From positions 186,001 through 250,000 of the forward strand of contig CAXXKX010000002.1 of the NCBI GenBank assembly GCA_963676655.2: a stretch of DNA of 64,000 nucleotides. The letters run 5' to 3'. Made by a program: the position numbers and the translations under genes. This stretch comes from G963676655 sp963676655 (GTDB taxonomy: Bacteria; Verrucomicrobiota; Lentisphaeria; Victivallales; Victivallaceae). This document shows, piece by piece, positions 34,736 through 44,734 of the stretch (within the stretch, counting starts at the first letter, position 1; the number at the start of each line of letters is the position of its first letter). Under the pieces are notes generated by a model, which saw nothing but the letters and a program-made list of their open reading frames with translations, made no database searches and was not told the origin of the DNA.

Positions 34736-37207
34736 ATGTACAAGATATCATTAGATGGAGAATGGGCCGTCTCTAAAGTCGGCGAAAACAAAGAAATCCC
34801 GGCAACGGTTCCCGGAGATATTTATGGCGATTTACTTAAGGCCGGAGAAATCCCGGATCCGTTCTATCGCGATAACGAACTGGAACTGCAATGGATCGGT
34901 GAAACCGACTGGACCTATCGCCGAACCTTTAAGGTTGATTCTGAATTATTGAGCTGTGGTCGGGTCATGTTGCAGTGCGACGGCCTGGATTTGTTCGCGA
35001 CGGTCATTGTCAACGGTGAACAGGTTGCGTCGACCGATAATATGTTCCGATCCTGGGAATGGGATGTGAAAGAGTTACTGATTGCTGGTGAAAACAGTAT
35101 AGAGATTGAATTCAAGTCGGTTATTCCTTATATAAAAGAAAAGGATGCTGCCAGAACTTTGCCGTGCTGGAACGGACAGGCGGCGGCAAAACATTCCTGG
35201 ACCCGCAAGATGGCCTGTAATTTTGGCTGGGACTGGGGAATCAATGCCGTTTCCTGCGGAATATGGCGTTCAATCCGTTTGATCGGAGCAGGCGCGGCGC
35301 GGATCGATGATATCAAGATCACCCAGAATCACTCAGCAGGAATAGTGGAGCTGGTGTGTGACGTTGCGGCTGAACTTTACGACGTGGCGTCGCCGCTGGT
35401 TGCGGTCGAGGTCTGTCTTGATGACGAAACGGTTGCTTCCGGCAGCGCGTCCCTGAACGAAGGGGCTTGTTCATTGCAATTCATCATTGACGATCCGCAG
35501 CTCTGGTGGCCCAATAATCTGGGCGAACAGACCTTGTACGAGGTAGCGGTTGCTTTGCTGGAAGAAGATGGACAAATGCTTGATTCGGAAGTGAAGCGTA
35601 TCGGCCTGAGAACATTGGAGCTGGACCGGCACGAGGACCAGTGGGGCGAGTCGTTTCAGTTTGTCGTCAACGGAGTGCCGTTTTTTGCCAAGGGGGCCAA
35701 CTGGATTCCGGTCGACGGGATTATGGCCCGGAGATCGCCGGAAGTCTATGCCCGGCTTCTGGGAGATGCCGCTGAGGCGAATATGAATATGTTGCGGGTT
35801 TGGGGCGGCGGCATATATGAGGATGATGTTTTTTACGATATCTGTGACGAACTGGGAATTTGTGTCTGGCAGGACTTTATGTTTGCCTGTTCAACCTATC
35901 CGACTTTTGACGATGAATATATGGCGAACGTCAAACAGGAAGCGATTGACAATATTACCCGGCTGCGTCATCATCCGTGCCTTGCTTTATGGTGTGGCAA
36001 CAACGAACTTGAACAGGGGCTGGTTGATGATGAGTGGACCGAAAGGTCAATGTCCTGGGATGATTACAGCAAACTGTTCGACAGGATGCTGCCGGAACTG
36101 GTGAGCAGTCTGGATTCACAAACTCCGTACTGGCCGGGAAGTCCGCATTCGCCGCAGGGCGACCGTACCTGGCATCGCAACCCGACTTGCGGCGACGCCC
36201 ATCTCTGGGACGTCTGGCACGGCAAAAAGCCGTTTGAATGGTATCGTACCTGTGAACATCGCTTCAACAGTGAATTCGGTTTTCAGTCTTTCCCTGAGCC
36301 GAAGACGACTTTCTCCTTTACCGAACCGGAAGACCGTAATGTTACGTCATGGGTGATGGAACACCATCAGCGGTCCGGTATCGGCAACACCACGATCATG
36401 CAGTATATGTTGAGCTGGTTCAAGCTGCCGACCGGGTTTGCCAATACGATCTGGGCAAGTCAGATTCTGCAGGGAACCGCGATCAAGTACGCCTGTGAAC
36501 ACTGGCGCCGTTCGATGCCGCGCGGCATGGGAACACTCTACTGGCAGATCAATGACAACTGGCCGGTCGCCAGTTGGAGTTCCATCGACTATTATGGACG
36601 TTGGAAAGCGCTGCATTATATGGCAAAGAAATTTTTTTCTCCGTTACTGGTCAGCGGGATCGAGGACGAAGTCAATCATTCGGTTGATATCCACGTAACC
36701 AGCGATCTTTTGACGGCAACTGATGGAGTTCTAAGCTGGTTGGTGACCGATGCTTCAGGCAAAGAAATCCTTGACGGCAGTAAAGAAATTCAGATTTGCG
36801 CCAACGTTGATTCAATGGTTCAAACGCTGGATTTGCGGCAGGAAGTTGCCCTTCATTCAGCTCGCGATCTTATGGTATGGTTGGAGTTACGGGACAAGGC
36901 TGGCGAACTTATTTCCGAAAACCTGGTGACTTTTGCCAAACCAAAGCATTTGAAACTGGCTGCAGATCCTGTTGTAAAAGCTGCGGTTTCTCAGGCGGAT
37001 AATGGCTTTGTCGTCAGTCTGACCGCTGAAGCTCCGGCCTTATGGGCCTGGTTGGAACTCAACGACACCGACGCGAAACTTTCGGATAATTTCGTTAATC
37101 TGCGTCCCGGAAAAACAACGGAAATAACCGTTGTTCCGGCAAAGAAATTGTCGATGGAAGACGTTGAAAAACAGTTGATCGTCCGCAGTTTGACCGATCT
37201 TTCTTGA
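34736..37207 (+). CDS. Glycoside hydrolase family 2 beta-mannosidase
   Basis: 823 residues from ATG 34736 (AGGAG at the correct spacing; the frame extends upstream to 34628 without a site). Removes terminal beta-mannosyl residues from manno-oligosaccharides or N-glycans. Order: sugar-binding domain (DGEWAVSKVG, TVPGDIYGDLL), immunoglobulin-like domain, TIM barrel with WGGGIYEDDVFYDICDELGI, acid/base E424 (ALWCGNNELEQG) and nucleophile E513 (HRFNSEFGFQSFPEP), then C-terminal beta domains. No signal peptide, so it acts in the cytoplasm after uptake. The WQDFMFAC and NNE motifs separate beta-mannosidases from GH2 galactosidases. Regulated probably by the divergent AraC. Confidence 0.93.
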   Translation: MYKISLDGEWAVSKVGENKEIPATVPGDIYGDLLKAGEIPDPFYRDNELELQWIGETDWTYRRTFKVDSELLSCGRVMLQCDGLDLFATVIVNGEQVASTDNMFRSWEWDVKELLIAGENSIEIEFKSVIPYIKEKDAARTLPCWNGQAAAKHSWTRKMACNFGWDWGINAVSCGIWRSIRLIGAGAARIDDIKITQNHSAGIVELVCDVAAELYDVASPLVAVEVCLDDETVASGSASLNEGACSLQFIIDDPQLWWPNNLGEQTLYEVAVALLEEDGQMLDSEVKRIGLRTLELDRHEDQWGESFQFVVNGVPFFAKGANWIPVDGIMARRSPEVYARLLGDAAEANMNMLRVWGGGIYEDDVFYDICDELGICVWQDFMFACSTYPTFDDEYMANVKQEAIDNITRLRHHPCLALWCGNNELEQGLVDDEWTERSMSWDDYSKLFDRMLPELVSSLDSQTPYWPGSPHSPQGDRTWHRNPTCGDAHLWDVWHGKKPFEWYRTCEHRFNSEFGFQSFPEPKTTFSFTEPEDRNVTSWVMEHHQRSGIGNTTIMQYMLSWFKLPTGFANTIWASQILQGTAIKYACEHWRRSMPRGMGTLYWQINDNWPVASWSSIDYYGRWKALHYMAKKFFSPLLVSGIEDEVNHSVDIHVTSDLLTATDGVLSWLVTDASGKEILDGSKEIQICANVDSMVQTLDLRQEVALHSARDLMVWLELRDKAGELISENLVTFAKPKHLKLAADPVVKAAVSQADNGFVVSLTAEAPALWAWLELNDTDAKLSDNFVNLRPGKTTEITVVPAKKLSMEDVEKQLIVRSLTDLS

Positions 37208-37219
37208 AAGGATTTTAGG

Positions 37220-37984
37220 TTATTGGAGTTCTGATTTTATCTGATTCAGAACTTCACGGCACTTTGCAATGATATTGTCGCGGTGGGACCGGGTATAGCG
37301 GAACAGAGGAATACGCAGTCCCATTGCGGCAACTACTTGTTTTTCAAACCAGACCGGAAAGGCCATGATGGCGCATCCGTCGATTGGATAACTTTCCATT
37401 TCTTCAAGAATTTGTCCCTGGAAGAAACTTTCATTTGCACGGACTTCCCGGCATGCTGCTTCCAATTCGTCAACATTTTTTGCTTTGATAATGTTGTTCG
37501 CGACAAAGTGGTTTTGAAAATAAAGTTTTCTCGATTCAGGAGAACGAAACGACAGCAGCACTAACCCGGTGGCAGTGTTGATTAAATTTTCATATTGATG
37601 TGATTCGGAAAAATTGACCTGAATAGAGTTTTGACCCTGAACCTTAACTAATTCATGTCTGAGTCCCAACTTTTCATTCACCATAACGACAAATTCACCT
37701 GTATCGTTGGCCAACTGATGGATTAGCGGAGAAGCTGTCTCAAGCAACCGCTGAATAGTATCATCCGTTTTGGAGAAGCGTTCAATATTATTTCCCAGCA
37801 GATATTCTCCACGGGAATATCCTTTCTTCAGATATTCCAGCTTGACCATAGTACGCAGGATATTTGCGCATGCCGGAGCCGATATGCTAAGCATTGAGGC
37901 TAAATCTGTTGATTTAACCGCCTGGCCGTTGGCACCTGCCACTTTTTCCAGGATACAATGAAAACGTTCGATAACTTGAATCAT
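37220..37984 (-). CDS. IclR-family transcriptional regulator
   Basis: 254 residues. Winged HTH (IQVIERFHCILEKVAG, STDLASMLSISAPACANILRTMV, LEYLKKGYSRGEYLLG) and a C-terminal IclR ligand domain (VVMVNEKLGLRHELVKVQG, INTATGLVLLSF, KQVVAAMGLRIPLFRY). Its first residues resemble the IclR at 15371-16117 (both MIQV-), so they may be paralogues. It is divergent from the pseudopilin/beta-helix operon at 38166 and is the likely regulator of it. Confidence 0.88.
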   Translation of the reverse strand: MIQVIERFHCILEKVAGANGQAVKSTDLASMLSISAPACANILRTMVKLEYLKKGYSRGEYLLGNNIERFSKTDDTIQRLLETASPLIHQLANDTGEFVVMVNEKLGLRHELVKVQGQNSIQVNFSESHQYENLINTATGLVLLSFRSPESRKLYFQNHFVANNIIKAKNVDELEAACREVRANESFFQGQILEEMESYPIDGCAIMAFPVWFEKQVVAAMGLRIPLFRYTRSHRDNIIAKCREVLNQIKSELQ

Positions 37985-37994
37985 TTTTTCTGCC

Positions 37995-38060
37995 TTTATT
38001 AAACTATATTTAATTTTAATGGTTTTTTTAGAGATTTCAACCCTTTTTATTAAATTATAT
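37995..38060. promoter_or_regulatory. Direct repeat in the IclR/pseudopilin intergenic region
   Basis: TTTATTAAACTATAT (37995-38009) and TTTATTAAATTATAT (38046-38060) differ at one base and are 51 bp apart (about five helical turns), which would place two bound dimers on one face of the DNA. Operator role inferred. Confidence 0.4.
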
Positions 38061-38081
38061 GAACTTTTTTATGAAAAACTA

Positions 38082-38109
38082 TTGACAATTTGAATTCTTA
38101 TTATATAAT
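38082..38109 (+). promoter_or_regulatory. Consensus sigma70 promoter for the pseudopilin/beta-helix operon
   Basis: TTGACA (38082-38087), 16-nt spacer, TATAAT (38104-38109); both boxes are perfect. It lies just downstream of the direct repeat. Confidence 0.7.
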
Positions 38110-38165
38110 CGAATAGTAGTTCATTATAAAAATGATAAACATATGCGAAAGACGGGAAATAAATC

Positions 38166-38912
38166 ATGAAAGAAGGACAAGCGGGTCAAAGGCTGAAGGC
38201 GGTTTCTGAAAATTCAAGCCGACTGGATGCAAAGGAGCGTCAAAGAGTTTTTACATTGATTGAATTACTGGTTGTGATAGCCATCATTGCCATTCTGGCT
38301 TCGATGCTGCTGCCGGCTCTCGGGCAGGCGCGCGAAAGGGCATATTTGAGCACATGTACCAGTAATATGAAGCAAATCATGACCAGTGTGAACATGTACG
38401 GCGATGACTATGACGGCTATTATGTCATGTCGAAAGACGCGGATAAGGTTATATGGTATAAAAATTTAAAACCATATGGCGTTACCTATGCGACAACGAC
38501 CGCAAAGAGCGCTTCTTATAACAGCCGCTATCTGACCAATTGTCCGAAGGCATTTGTTACAGCGCATCGCTATGATGATTATAATTTGAGTTACGGGCTT
38601 AATGTCGACGTATTCGGTTATGCCGGTGTTACCGAGCCGAAAGTTAAAATCGGGAATGAACGTAAACCTTCATTGCTGGTTACACTTGCCGAAACCGGTT
38701 GTAATTCCAGATTATATCCACGTTCACCGTTGCCGACTTATGATGAATGGTTCGCTTACGGTCGCCGTCGTCATCAGAATGGCGGGGTATACTCTTTTGT
38801 CGATGGCCATACTATTTCCCATAAAGCTCCGGGAGGAATGTTTGAGGACGATCAGGTTATTGCTTTCCGCAGTTATGATTTTACCCGGGCCAGATTCGGG
38901 CCGGTCAAATGA
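38166..38912 (+). CDS. Prepilin-type N-terminal-methylation protein (pseudopilin-like)
   Basis: 248 residues. A 29-residue basic leader precedes FTLIELLVVIAIIAILASML, the type IV prepilin/type II secretion signal and hydrophobic helix, with Glu at the fifth position. The C-terminal globular part ends with the H-X9-DG type block seen in this group (RRRHQNGGVYSFVDGH). Such proteins are greatly expanded in Lentisphaerae and Planctomycetes and may form type II secretion-like pseudopili or be anchored to the membrane by the uncleaved helix. It overlaps the next gene by 4 nt (ATGA), so both are probably made together. Exact function unknown. Confidence 0.85.
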   Translation: MKEGQAGQRLKAVSENSSRLDAKERQRVFTLIELLVVIAIIAILASMLLPALGQARERAYLSTCTSNMKQIMTSVNMYGDDYDGYYVMSKDADKVIWYKNLKPYGVTYATTTAKSASYNSRYLTNCPKAFVTAHRYDDYNLSYGLNVDVFGYAGVTEPKVKIGNERKPSLLVTLAETGCNSRLYPRSPLPTYDEWFAYGRRRHQNGGVYSFVDGHTISHKAPGGMFEDDQVIAFRSYDFTRARFGPVK

Positions 38913-38944
38913 TGCAGGGAAAAATTTGTAACAGAAGGTCCGTC

Positions 38945-41842
38945 ATGTCTCAAGGTTTCAGGAAGCAGTTTTTATATTGTTTGGCGACATTACTGGCAAT
39001 TTCAACGTTATCCGTATCCGGGAAGTCTCAGGCCCGCTTGCTGTTGGCAGGCAAAATGCGTCTGGATTTTAAAGAACGCTCTCTGCCGACAGAGCGAATA
39101 AACGGTTCATATAACAATAACCGGACAGTTATAAAAGCAAGCAAAAAAGTTGGCGGTGAATGGGAATATTTCAAACTGTCTTTTACTCCGGGCGAATCGG
39201 GGAAGGTTACTCTTTTGCTGAGGGGGCCGTCGCTTGCGCCGACCGCACTGCCATGCTGGATTTTATTTGATGATTTTGAAATATCCGGGGCAGAATTGAA
39301 AAATTCCGGGTTTGAACACATCAGGCGCGACGGCCGGTTAAGTGGCTGGGGCGGTGGTAAAGTGAACGCCGGGAGCAGTAACCCCAGAAGCGGAAAAAGT
39401 TGCGCCAGGGTTGATGCCTCTAATGGGATCGGTCAAATTATTTTAGTCACCAAAGGACGCAAAGTGACTATCGGATTTTATGTCAGGGAGGAAAATCCGT
39501 CCAAACCTCAAGTGTTTCCCCCCGGAAGCAATGTGGCGGTTGATCCCGGCAACGGCAGTCGCATATTGATCAGCAGCGGTCGACTTGAATTCAGGCCGAC
39601 CTTTGAGAATTGCGGTGTTTACTTGAACAGAACCAAACAGGAAAAAGGAAAGCAAGCAAAAGTCTCGATGATGTTCCGGAAAGCTGGTTCCGGGGCGTGG
39701 CTGCCGACGCTGCCGCTGTTTGACGTACCGACTGAAAATGCCTGGCGGGGCTCTATTTTCAGGTTGCGGGAAAATACCGAATATGAAGTAAAAGTGATGA
39801 TTTCAGACGACCGTAACACAACCGTTACCGGGCGCTTTAGAACCTTGAATTCCAATGTGAAAATCTTAAAAACAATTCTCCTCAAACCAAATCCCGATGG
39901 AAAACCAGTTCGACTGACCGAAAGCGGTTCCGCCGCCAAAGGATATGTCCGTTATACAATGCAGCCGGGAGCAATTATTCAGGGGGGTAGACAAGACGGA
40001 GATCAAGCGTTGGTCGAATTGAATAAGGTTTCTTATGTAATACTGGATAATCTGCGCATTAAAAGTAATGGACAGGCATTTGGATTGAGTTTGAAAAATT
40101 CACAGCATGTTCAGGTTCGCAATTGTGAAATTTTCAATTTCGGGCGTTCCGGCAGCCGCAGGCGCGATCTTGACGGCAAACCCTACGATAAAGCCGGCAA
40201 ATTACTTTATAACGATGCGGGAATTTTAATCGACAATACATCCGGCGTGCTTATTGAGCGCTGTTACGTGCATTCTCCCGCTCTGGCCGCGAATACCTGG
40301 TTTTACTCCCACCCGGCGGGTGCGTCAGCGGTGCGAATCATTAACTGCGATAACGGCGGCATTGTGCTGCGTTACAACGATTTTGTCGGAAAGGACCGGG
40401 TTCGTTATATTGATGTTGTTCAAGGTATCGGCAATGGATCGATGAATGGCGGTTTTGTCAGGGATTCCGACATCTACGGCAACTATATGGCTTTTTCGAA
40501 CGATGATGCTATTGAAATTGAAGGCGGGGAAATGAATATCCGGGTTTACCGGAATCGTTTTGAAGCGGTCTATACCGGCGTCAGTACTGGCGGATGTTAC
40601 CTGGGGCCGTCATACCAGATTCGCAATCTCTATGTGAACGGTTCGGATGAAGAAGGCTATTTCGGATTGCCGTTCAAGAACAGTTTACATGGACAACCGT
40701 ATGGATCGATCATGCTGTTGAATAATACCGCAGTAAAGTATGACTCTGCTTACGCAGTCGGCAATTTTACCTCAAAGTTGCCGACAGGCCCCTTGACCGG
40801 GGTGCTTAAAGCGGTTTCGCGTAATAATATTTTTGTTGCTCAGGAACAAATATTTACCAGAGGTTTTTTCACATGGAAGGTGGATGTTGACAATGATCTG
40901 CTTCAAGTGTATGACAAAGAAAAGGCCGGGATTGAAAAGGCGAAACTTACGGCGCTTGGTCAGGAGCGACATGGGGTCTGGGGCGCTCCGATATATATGA
41001 ACCGGGCAGGGGGCGACTATCGATTGGCCGAACACAGTCCGGGCCGGAATCAAGCTGCGGTGATTCCAAACTTCGAGATGAAGCATTTGGGCGCGTTCCA
41101 GGATGACGAAGTCAGGTGGTTGCCGTATCGACCGTTGCCGGTTGCCACGGACCGCCAGGAAATACGCTTCGACTTATCTTCCGGAAGCACAAGAGAATAC
41201 TTCACCGTGACCACCGGGCTTAACGGCAAGGAAATTCCTTTTAATATTTGCAGCAATGAAGACTTTTTTTCAGTGAGTCCTAAAAAGGGAATATTTCGCA
41301 GTGGAGAAAAAATTAAATTCACGGTAAGATTAAAGTCGGATCAATTGACGTTGCCGAGGGAGTATCGCGGCGCGATTCTGTTGCGGACCGAATCGGGATA
41401 TTCGCTGCCTATATCGGTTTTTGCCGATAACAGCAACTCGCAGTTGCTTCGCCAGGAGGCGTTGAGAAATGCGATTATTGTTCAGGCCGGTTTGAATTCG
41501 CAAAAACGCAAAATTACCGGCAAAGTGAAAATTCCGAAAGACGGCACTTACTTTGTTCTGGCTCAACTCGAAAACTCTGTTCATGTCAGGAATCTGCAAC
41601 TGGATTTCGGGCCATACAAAACAGACGGTAAAGTACGGCTCGTTGCTAAAGGTACCGCTTTCAATAGACTCTACGTGCCGGTTCGCAAAGGAAATTTAAG
41701 TGCTTATTATTTTCATTTAAAGGCAGGGGAATATGATTTTGCGGCATGGTTGACCGGCTCAAGAGGTCAAGAATCCCCTATGGTTATCAAGAGTTTTCTG
41801 ATTACGACAAAACCTGAACTATTCAGTTGGTGGAAGCGCTGA
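38945..41842 (+). CDS. Secreted right-handed beta-helix protein (putative polysaccharide lyase/hydrolase)
   Basis: About 965 residues. I chose ATG 38945 (AGAAGG 6 nt upstream; MSQGFRKQFLYCLATLLAIS makes a good signal peptide), but ATG 38909, overlapping the pseudopilin stop, is in frame and could be used. N-terminal beta-sandwich/CBM-like parts (about 60-160) and an FN3-like segment precede a right-handed parallel beta-helix (about 310-640) with recurring strand units (YVILDNLRIKSNG, VQVRNCEIFNF, VLIERCYVHSP, IRVYRNRFEAV). C-terminal beta domains follow. Catalytic residues were not identified. Expected outside the cytoplasm, acting on an acidic or complex glycan. Confidence 0.75.
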   Translation: MSQGFRKQFLYCLATLLAISTLSVSGKSQARLLLAGKMRLDFKERSLPTERINGSYNNNRTVIKASKKVGGEWEYFKLSFTPGESGKVTLLLRGPSLAPTALPCWILFDDFEISGAELKNSGFEHIRRDGRLSGWGGGKVNAGSSNPRSGKSCARVDASNGIGQIILVTKGRKVTIGFYVREENPSKPQVFPPGSNVAVDPGNGSRILISSGRLEFRPTFENCGVYLNRTKQEKGKQAKVSMMFRKAGSGAWLPTLPLFDVPTENAWRGSIFRLRENTEYEVKVMISDDRNTTVTGRFRTLNSNVKILKTILLKPNPDGKPVRLTESGSAAKGYVRYTMQPGAIIQGGRQDGDQALVELNKVSYVILDNLRIKSNGQAFGLSLKNSQHVQVRNCEIFNFGRSGSRRRDLDGKPYDKAGKLLYNDAGILIDNTSGVLIERCYVHSPALAANTWFYSHPAGASAVRIINCDNGGIVLRYNDFVGKDRVRYIDVVQGIGNGSMNGGFVRDSDIYGNYMAFSNDDAIEIEGGEMNIRVYRNRFEAVYTGVSTGGCYLGPSYQIRNLYVNGSDEEGYFGLPFKNSLHGQPYGSIMLLNNTAVKYDSAYAVGNFTSKLPTGPLTGVLKAVSRNNIFVAQEQIFTRGFFTWKVDVDNDLLQVYDKEKAGIEKAKLTALGQERHGVWGAPIYMNRAGGDYRLAEHSPGRNQAAVIPNFEMKHLGAFQDDEVRWLPYRPLPVATDRQEIRFDLSSGSTREYFTVTTGLNGKEIPFNICSNEDFFSVSPKKGIFRSGEKIKFTVRLKSDQLTLPREYRGAILLRTESGYSLPISVFADNSNSQLLRQEALRNAIIVQAGLNSQKRKITGKVKIPKDGTYFVLAQLENSVHVRNLQLDFGPYKTDGKVRLVAKGTAFNRLYVPVRKGNLSAYYFHLKAGEYDFAAWLTGSRGQESPMVIKSFLITTKPELFSWWKR

Positions 41843-41945
41843 TTTGATTTTCCGGGTTTTCCTGATACCGCATTCCTGGTACTTGAATTATCTGTCCTTG
41901 CCGTGCATATTACAGTGGATAGTCAATTATCAGGAAGAGGTAGTC

Positions 41946-42509
41946 ATGACGACGGCACTGTGTTTGAATTGCGGCGCGCTGAAATTCGGCGCGCTTTGTC
42001 CATGTCCGGAATGCGATGCTGAAACGTGCGGGAACCGCGAATATGATCTGTTTTTTACGGATCATCTGTTCACGGTCGACTTTTTGGCGGTTCTGAGCGA
42101 AGACTTTAGAGATTTCAGGAAATTTGACGGTGACGACCAGACCCGGTTGGCCGCGTTCTTGATTTTTGCCGCTGAATATGCTCCGGAAGATATTCGGATT
42201 GATTTTAAAGAAACGCTGGAAAATATGCACGCGTTTGAGTTTCTTCAGAAATATCGTCCTCAAAAGCGTGATGTCAGTAAAATAGAAATTATCAAGCAAA
42301 AAGATGATTCCGGGCTCAAATGGCCTTTTCCGCCCGGCGTCTTGATTCCGTTTGCGTTGATAGGGGCGTTTATCTATATTACCTGGGACATGCGGCTGCG
42401 TCACGCCTGGATCGGGAAGTTGTATCCTTACCTGATCGCAGGCGCTTGTATTCTTTTGATTGTAATGATCCGAATGATCTTTAAAAAACGCCGGGAAAAG
42501 CTTAATTAA
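41946..42509 (+). CDS. Small zinc-ribbon membrane protein, hypothetical
   Basis: 187 residues from ATG 41946, chosen for GAAGAGG 5 nt upstream; the frame runs further upstream only from a TTG. An N-terminal zinc ribbon (LCLNCGALKFGALCPCPEC) is followed by a soluble helical region and two C-terminal hydrophobic helices (PPGVLIPFALIGAFIYIT and YPYLIAGACILLIVMI). It follows the beta-helix gene in the same direction and may be its last operon member. Function unknown. Confidence 0.65.
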   Translation: MTTALCLNCGALKFGALCPCPECDAETCGNREYDLFFTDHLFTVDFLAVLSEDFRDFRKFDGDDQTRLAAFLIFAAEYAPEDIRIDFKETLENMHAFEFLQKYRPQKRDVSKIEIIKQKDDSGLKWPFPPGVLIPFALIGAFIYITWDMRLRHAWIGKLYPYLIAGACILLIVMIRMIFKKRREKLN

Positions 42510-42551
42510 TCAATTTTGACTGTTGATCGTACTCTGCTTTATTATGATAAA

Positions 42552-43874
42552 TCAAGTTTCTACCGGATGTAAATCTTCGGCAAAAGTGGCGATTCCCAAC
42601 TCAGGACAATTTCCAAGGTCGACATTCACCAGTGAAGGATTGTCACAATTTGCAAAGTTGAACAGCGAATCAACTTTTTCCGCACCGTCGCGGAATCTGA
42701 TTATACTGTCACGAAATTTGAATCCGGTTGTGTCAGCCACATAAAAGGAGCAGCTGGGGATTTCAATATACATGCCTCCAAGTCTTTGTTTACGTCCCGG
42801 TACGATATTGAATATACTGTTTGCAATGGTTACATCATGATAATTGTTGTCTGTTCCTCCGTTTATGATAACGGTATGGGTCATATTGACTTTCAGGTCT
42901 GAAAAGTTGATGTTCCGTAAATCGGCACTTCCGCTGTTGCTCATATAAATCGGAATCATAACATCCATCGTGATATTGCTGAAGTTGATATTATCCAGAT
43001 CGGTTCCGCGCGGGTAACGTTTTGAATAAGCCGGCATGATGTTAATGCCCTGCCTTGAACCGTGAATGACGCAGTTGTTGAACGAGCAGTTCCGGACGAT
43101 TCCGTCGCCGACGCCGATTCGGAATGCACAGCAGAACGTTCTCAGGAGACAGTTGGTCACAGTGACGTTTTCGCATGGAATATTTTCGCCAAGCGGAGGG
43201 TAATGTCCCCGGAAAATCAGGCAGTCGTCCTGTGAATCGATGTCGCAGTCGCTGATTATGAGATTTCTACAGCAGTTGAAGTGAAGTCCGTCGCCGTTGG
43301 GAATTTCCAATACTTTTATGCTGACTCCGGTGATTTTAATATAGTCGCATCCGAGCATGTATACCGACCAGAAGCAGGCGTTGTCGATTGCTATCCCCTC
43401 GATCTTGATGTTGGAGCAGCGGCAGAAATGAATCATTTGTCCGGGACGTTCATCCGGAATCTCATACATGTAATATCCGGGGAAATTCGAGTGTTCATTT
43501 TTTCCCGCTTGAAAGAAATATTCACAGTTCCCGTTGATCCGGCCGTGACCGGTGATCGAGATATTGCTGACCCGGTAGGCCAGTATCAGGTGAGTTCCGT
43601 TGGCGTTCTGGTGTTCGACAATATCGCGTTCGGGAAAACAGTCTTTGGTGTTGTATTCCTCTTTCAGGGTACACGCTTTCAGTTCGCATCCGGCTTCCAG
43701 ATGAAGATTAACATTATCCTTCAGCCAGATCGTACCGGTCAGATATACCCCGGCGGGGCATAATACGGTTCCGCCGCCGGCGTTGCTGCACGCGTCGACC
43801 GCGGCTTGGATCGCTTTGGTGTTGATGGTGTCTTCCTGCGGGATCGCGCCGAATTTTGTGATATCAAAATACAT
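42552..43874 (-). CDS. Glycoside hydrolase family 28-like (polygalacturonase-type beta-helix) enzyme
   Basis: 440 residues from ATG 43874 (AAAGGA 7 nt upstream; an in-frame start at 43922 lies inside the neighbour). The N-terminal FDITKFGAIPQEDTINTKAIQAA motif and GGGTVLCPAGVYLTG are the pectate-lyase/GH28 entry strands. Candidate catalytic positions are GDGLHF, the SQDDCLIFRG block (GH28 D-D-C) and GVGDGIVRN with RQGINIMP. No signal peptide is seen, so the substrate may be an imported oligosaccharide. Its start overlaps the esterase gene end by 11 nt. Distal gene of the pseudopilin-led operon; the exact galacturonide or rhamnogalacturonide specificity is open. Confidence 0.8.
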   Translation of the reverse strand: MYFDITKFGAIPQEDTINTKAIQAAVDACSNAGGGTVLCPAGVYLTGTIWLKDNVNLHLEAGCELKACTLKEEYNTKDCFPERDIVEHQNANGTHLILAYRVSNISITGHGRINGNCEYFFQAGKNEHSNFPGYYMYEIPDERPGQMIHFCRCSNIKIEGIAIDNACFWSVYMLGCDYIKITGVSIKVLEIPNGDGLHFNCCRNLIISDCDIDSQDDCLIFRGHYPPLGENIPCENVTVTNCLLRTFCCAFRIGVGDGIVRNCSFNNCVIHGSRQGINIMPAYSKRYPRGTDLDNINFSNITMDVMIPIYMSNSGSADLRNINFSDLKVNMTHTVIINGGTDNNYHDVTIANSIFNIVPGRKQRLGGMYIEIPSCSFYVADTTGFKFRDSIIRFRDGAEKVDSLFNFANCDNPSLVNVDLGNCPELGIATFAEDLHPVET

Positions 43875-44685
43875 CGATTTTTCCTTTACTTGGTTTCTTT
43901 TTTTGTTTAAACATCCAGTCAAACAGCTCTGGGGTATACGAGTAACTCCAGGCGTTATGTTTGACTTTTTTATATTCAGTATATTGCGGTTTGCCGCCGG
44001 CTTGCCGCAACGCCGTGATCATAGCCCTGGAGTTGTCCGCTTTTACTACCGGGTCCAAAGCTCCGTGAAATGCCCATATCGGGAGATTGGCAATCTTGCC
44101 AGCCTTACTGACGTCTCCGCCGCCGCAAACCGGGACGGCCGCCGCAAATAATTCCGGTTTTCTACAGATGATATCCCAGGTGGCAAACCCTCCCATTGAT
44201 TGACCAAAAACATAAATTCTTGTAGTGTCAATCGGATATTTTTTAATTATTTCATCGATAGCCTCCATGGCCATTTTCATTTGTATATTAGGTTTTTCCG
44301 GTTGTTTGTGCGCTGTTTTGTGCCAATCAAGATTAACCCATTTTCTTCCCCCGGGGCACTGCGGAACAAAAACAAAGCACGGGTATTTTTTCGGGTAATC
44401 CCCATTGGTTACGGTGCTGGCAAGATTTATTGGTTTAATGTTATCACTGCCGCGACTGCCCGCTCCATGGAAATGAACAACCAACGGATATTTTTGTCCT
44501 TCTTTTATTGCCGGCATAAAGAAGCGGAATCTTAATTTATTCCCTTCTTTTGCCTGATAATAGAAAGAATGATATCCTTTAATTACCTTATCTAACTTAT
44601 TCTCAACTAATTTGGCACAGATGCTTGTATTTGCAAGCATGATGCTACTAAAAATTACAATGGTTATGATTTTAGATAGATACAT
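43864..44685 (-). CDS. Secreted alpha/beta hydrolase (prolyl-oligopeptidase/esterase-like)
   Basis: 273 residues with a signal peptide (MYLSKIITIVIFSSIMLANT). Catalytic triad: S163 in GQSMGG, D211 in HGALDPVV and H243 in KVKHNAW; HFHGAG is the oxyanion region. The family includes feruloyl/acetyl esterases and PHB depolymerase-like proteins. Next to a GH28-like enzyme and a secreted glycosidase candidate, removal of acetyl or feruloyl groups from pectic polymers is a reasonable guess, not shown by the sequence. Second to last in the operon. Confidence 0.85.
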   Translation of the reverse strand: MYLSKIITIVIFSSIMLANTSICAKLVENKLDKVIKGYHSFYYQAKEGNKLRFRFFMPAIKEGQKYPLVVHFHGAGSRGSDNIKPINLASTVTNGDYPKKYPCFVFVPQCPGGRKWVNLDWHKTAHKQPEKPNIQMKMAMEAIDEIIKKYPIDTTRIYVFGQSMGGFATWDIICRKPELFAAAVPVCGGGDVSKAGKIANLPIWAFHGALDPVVKADNSRAMITALRQAGGKPQYTEYKKVKHNAWSYSYTPELFDWMFKQKKKPSKGKIDVF

Positions 44686-44734
44686 ACGTAATTCCTATTA
44701 TTTTTCATCGATATTTGCCATACATATTCAACCA

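Noticed and set aside
38909..38945. Upstream start of the beta-helix gene at 38909
   Set aside because: It couples to the pseudopilin stop, but its ribosome site is poor and it would put 12 extra polar residues before a good signal peptide; kept only as an alternative.
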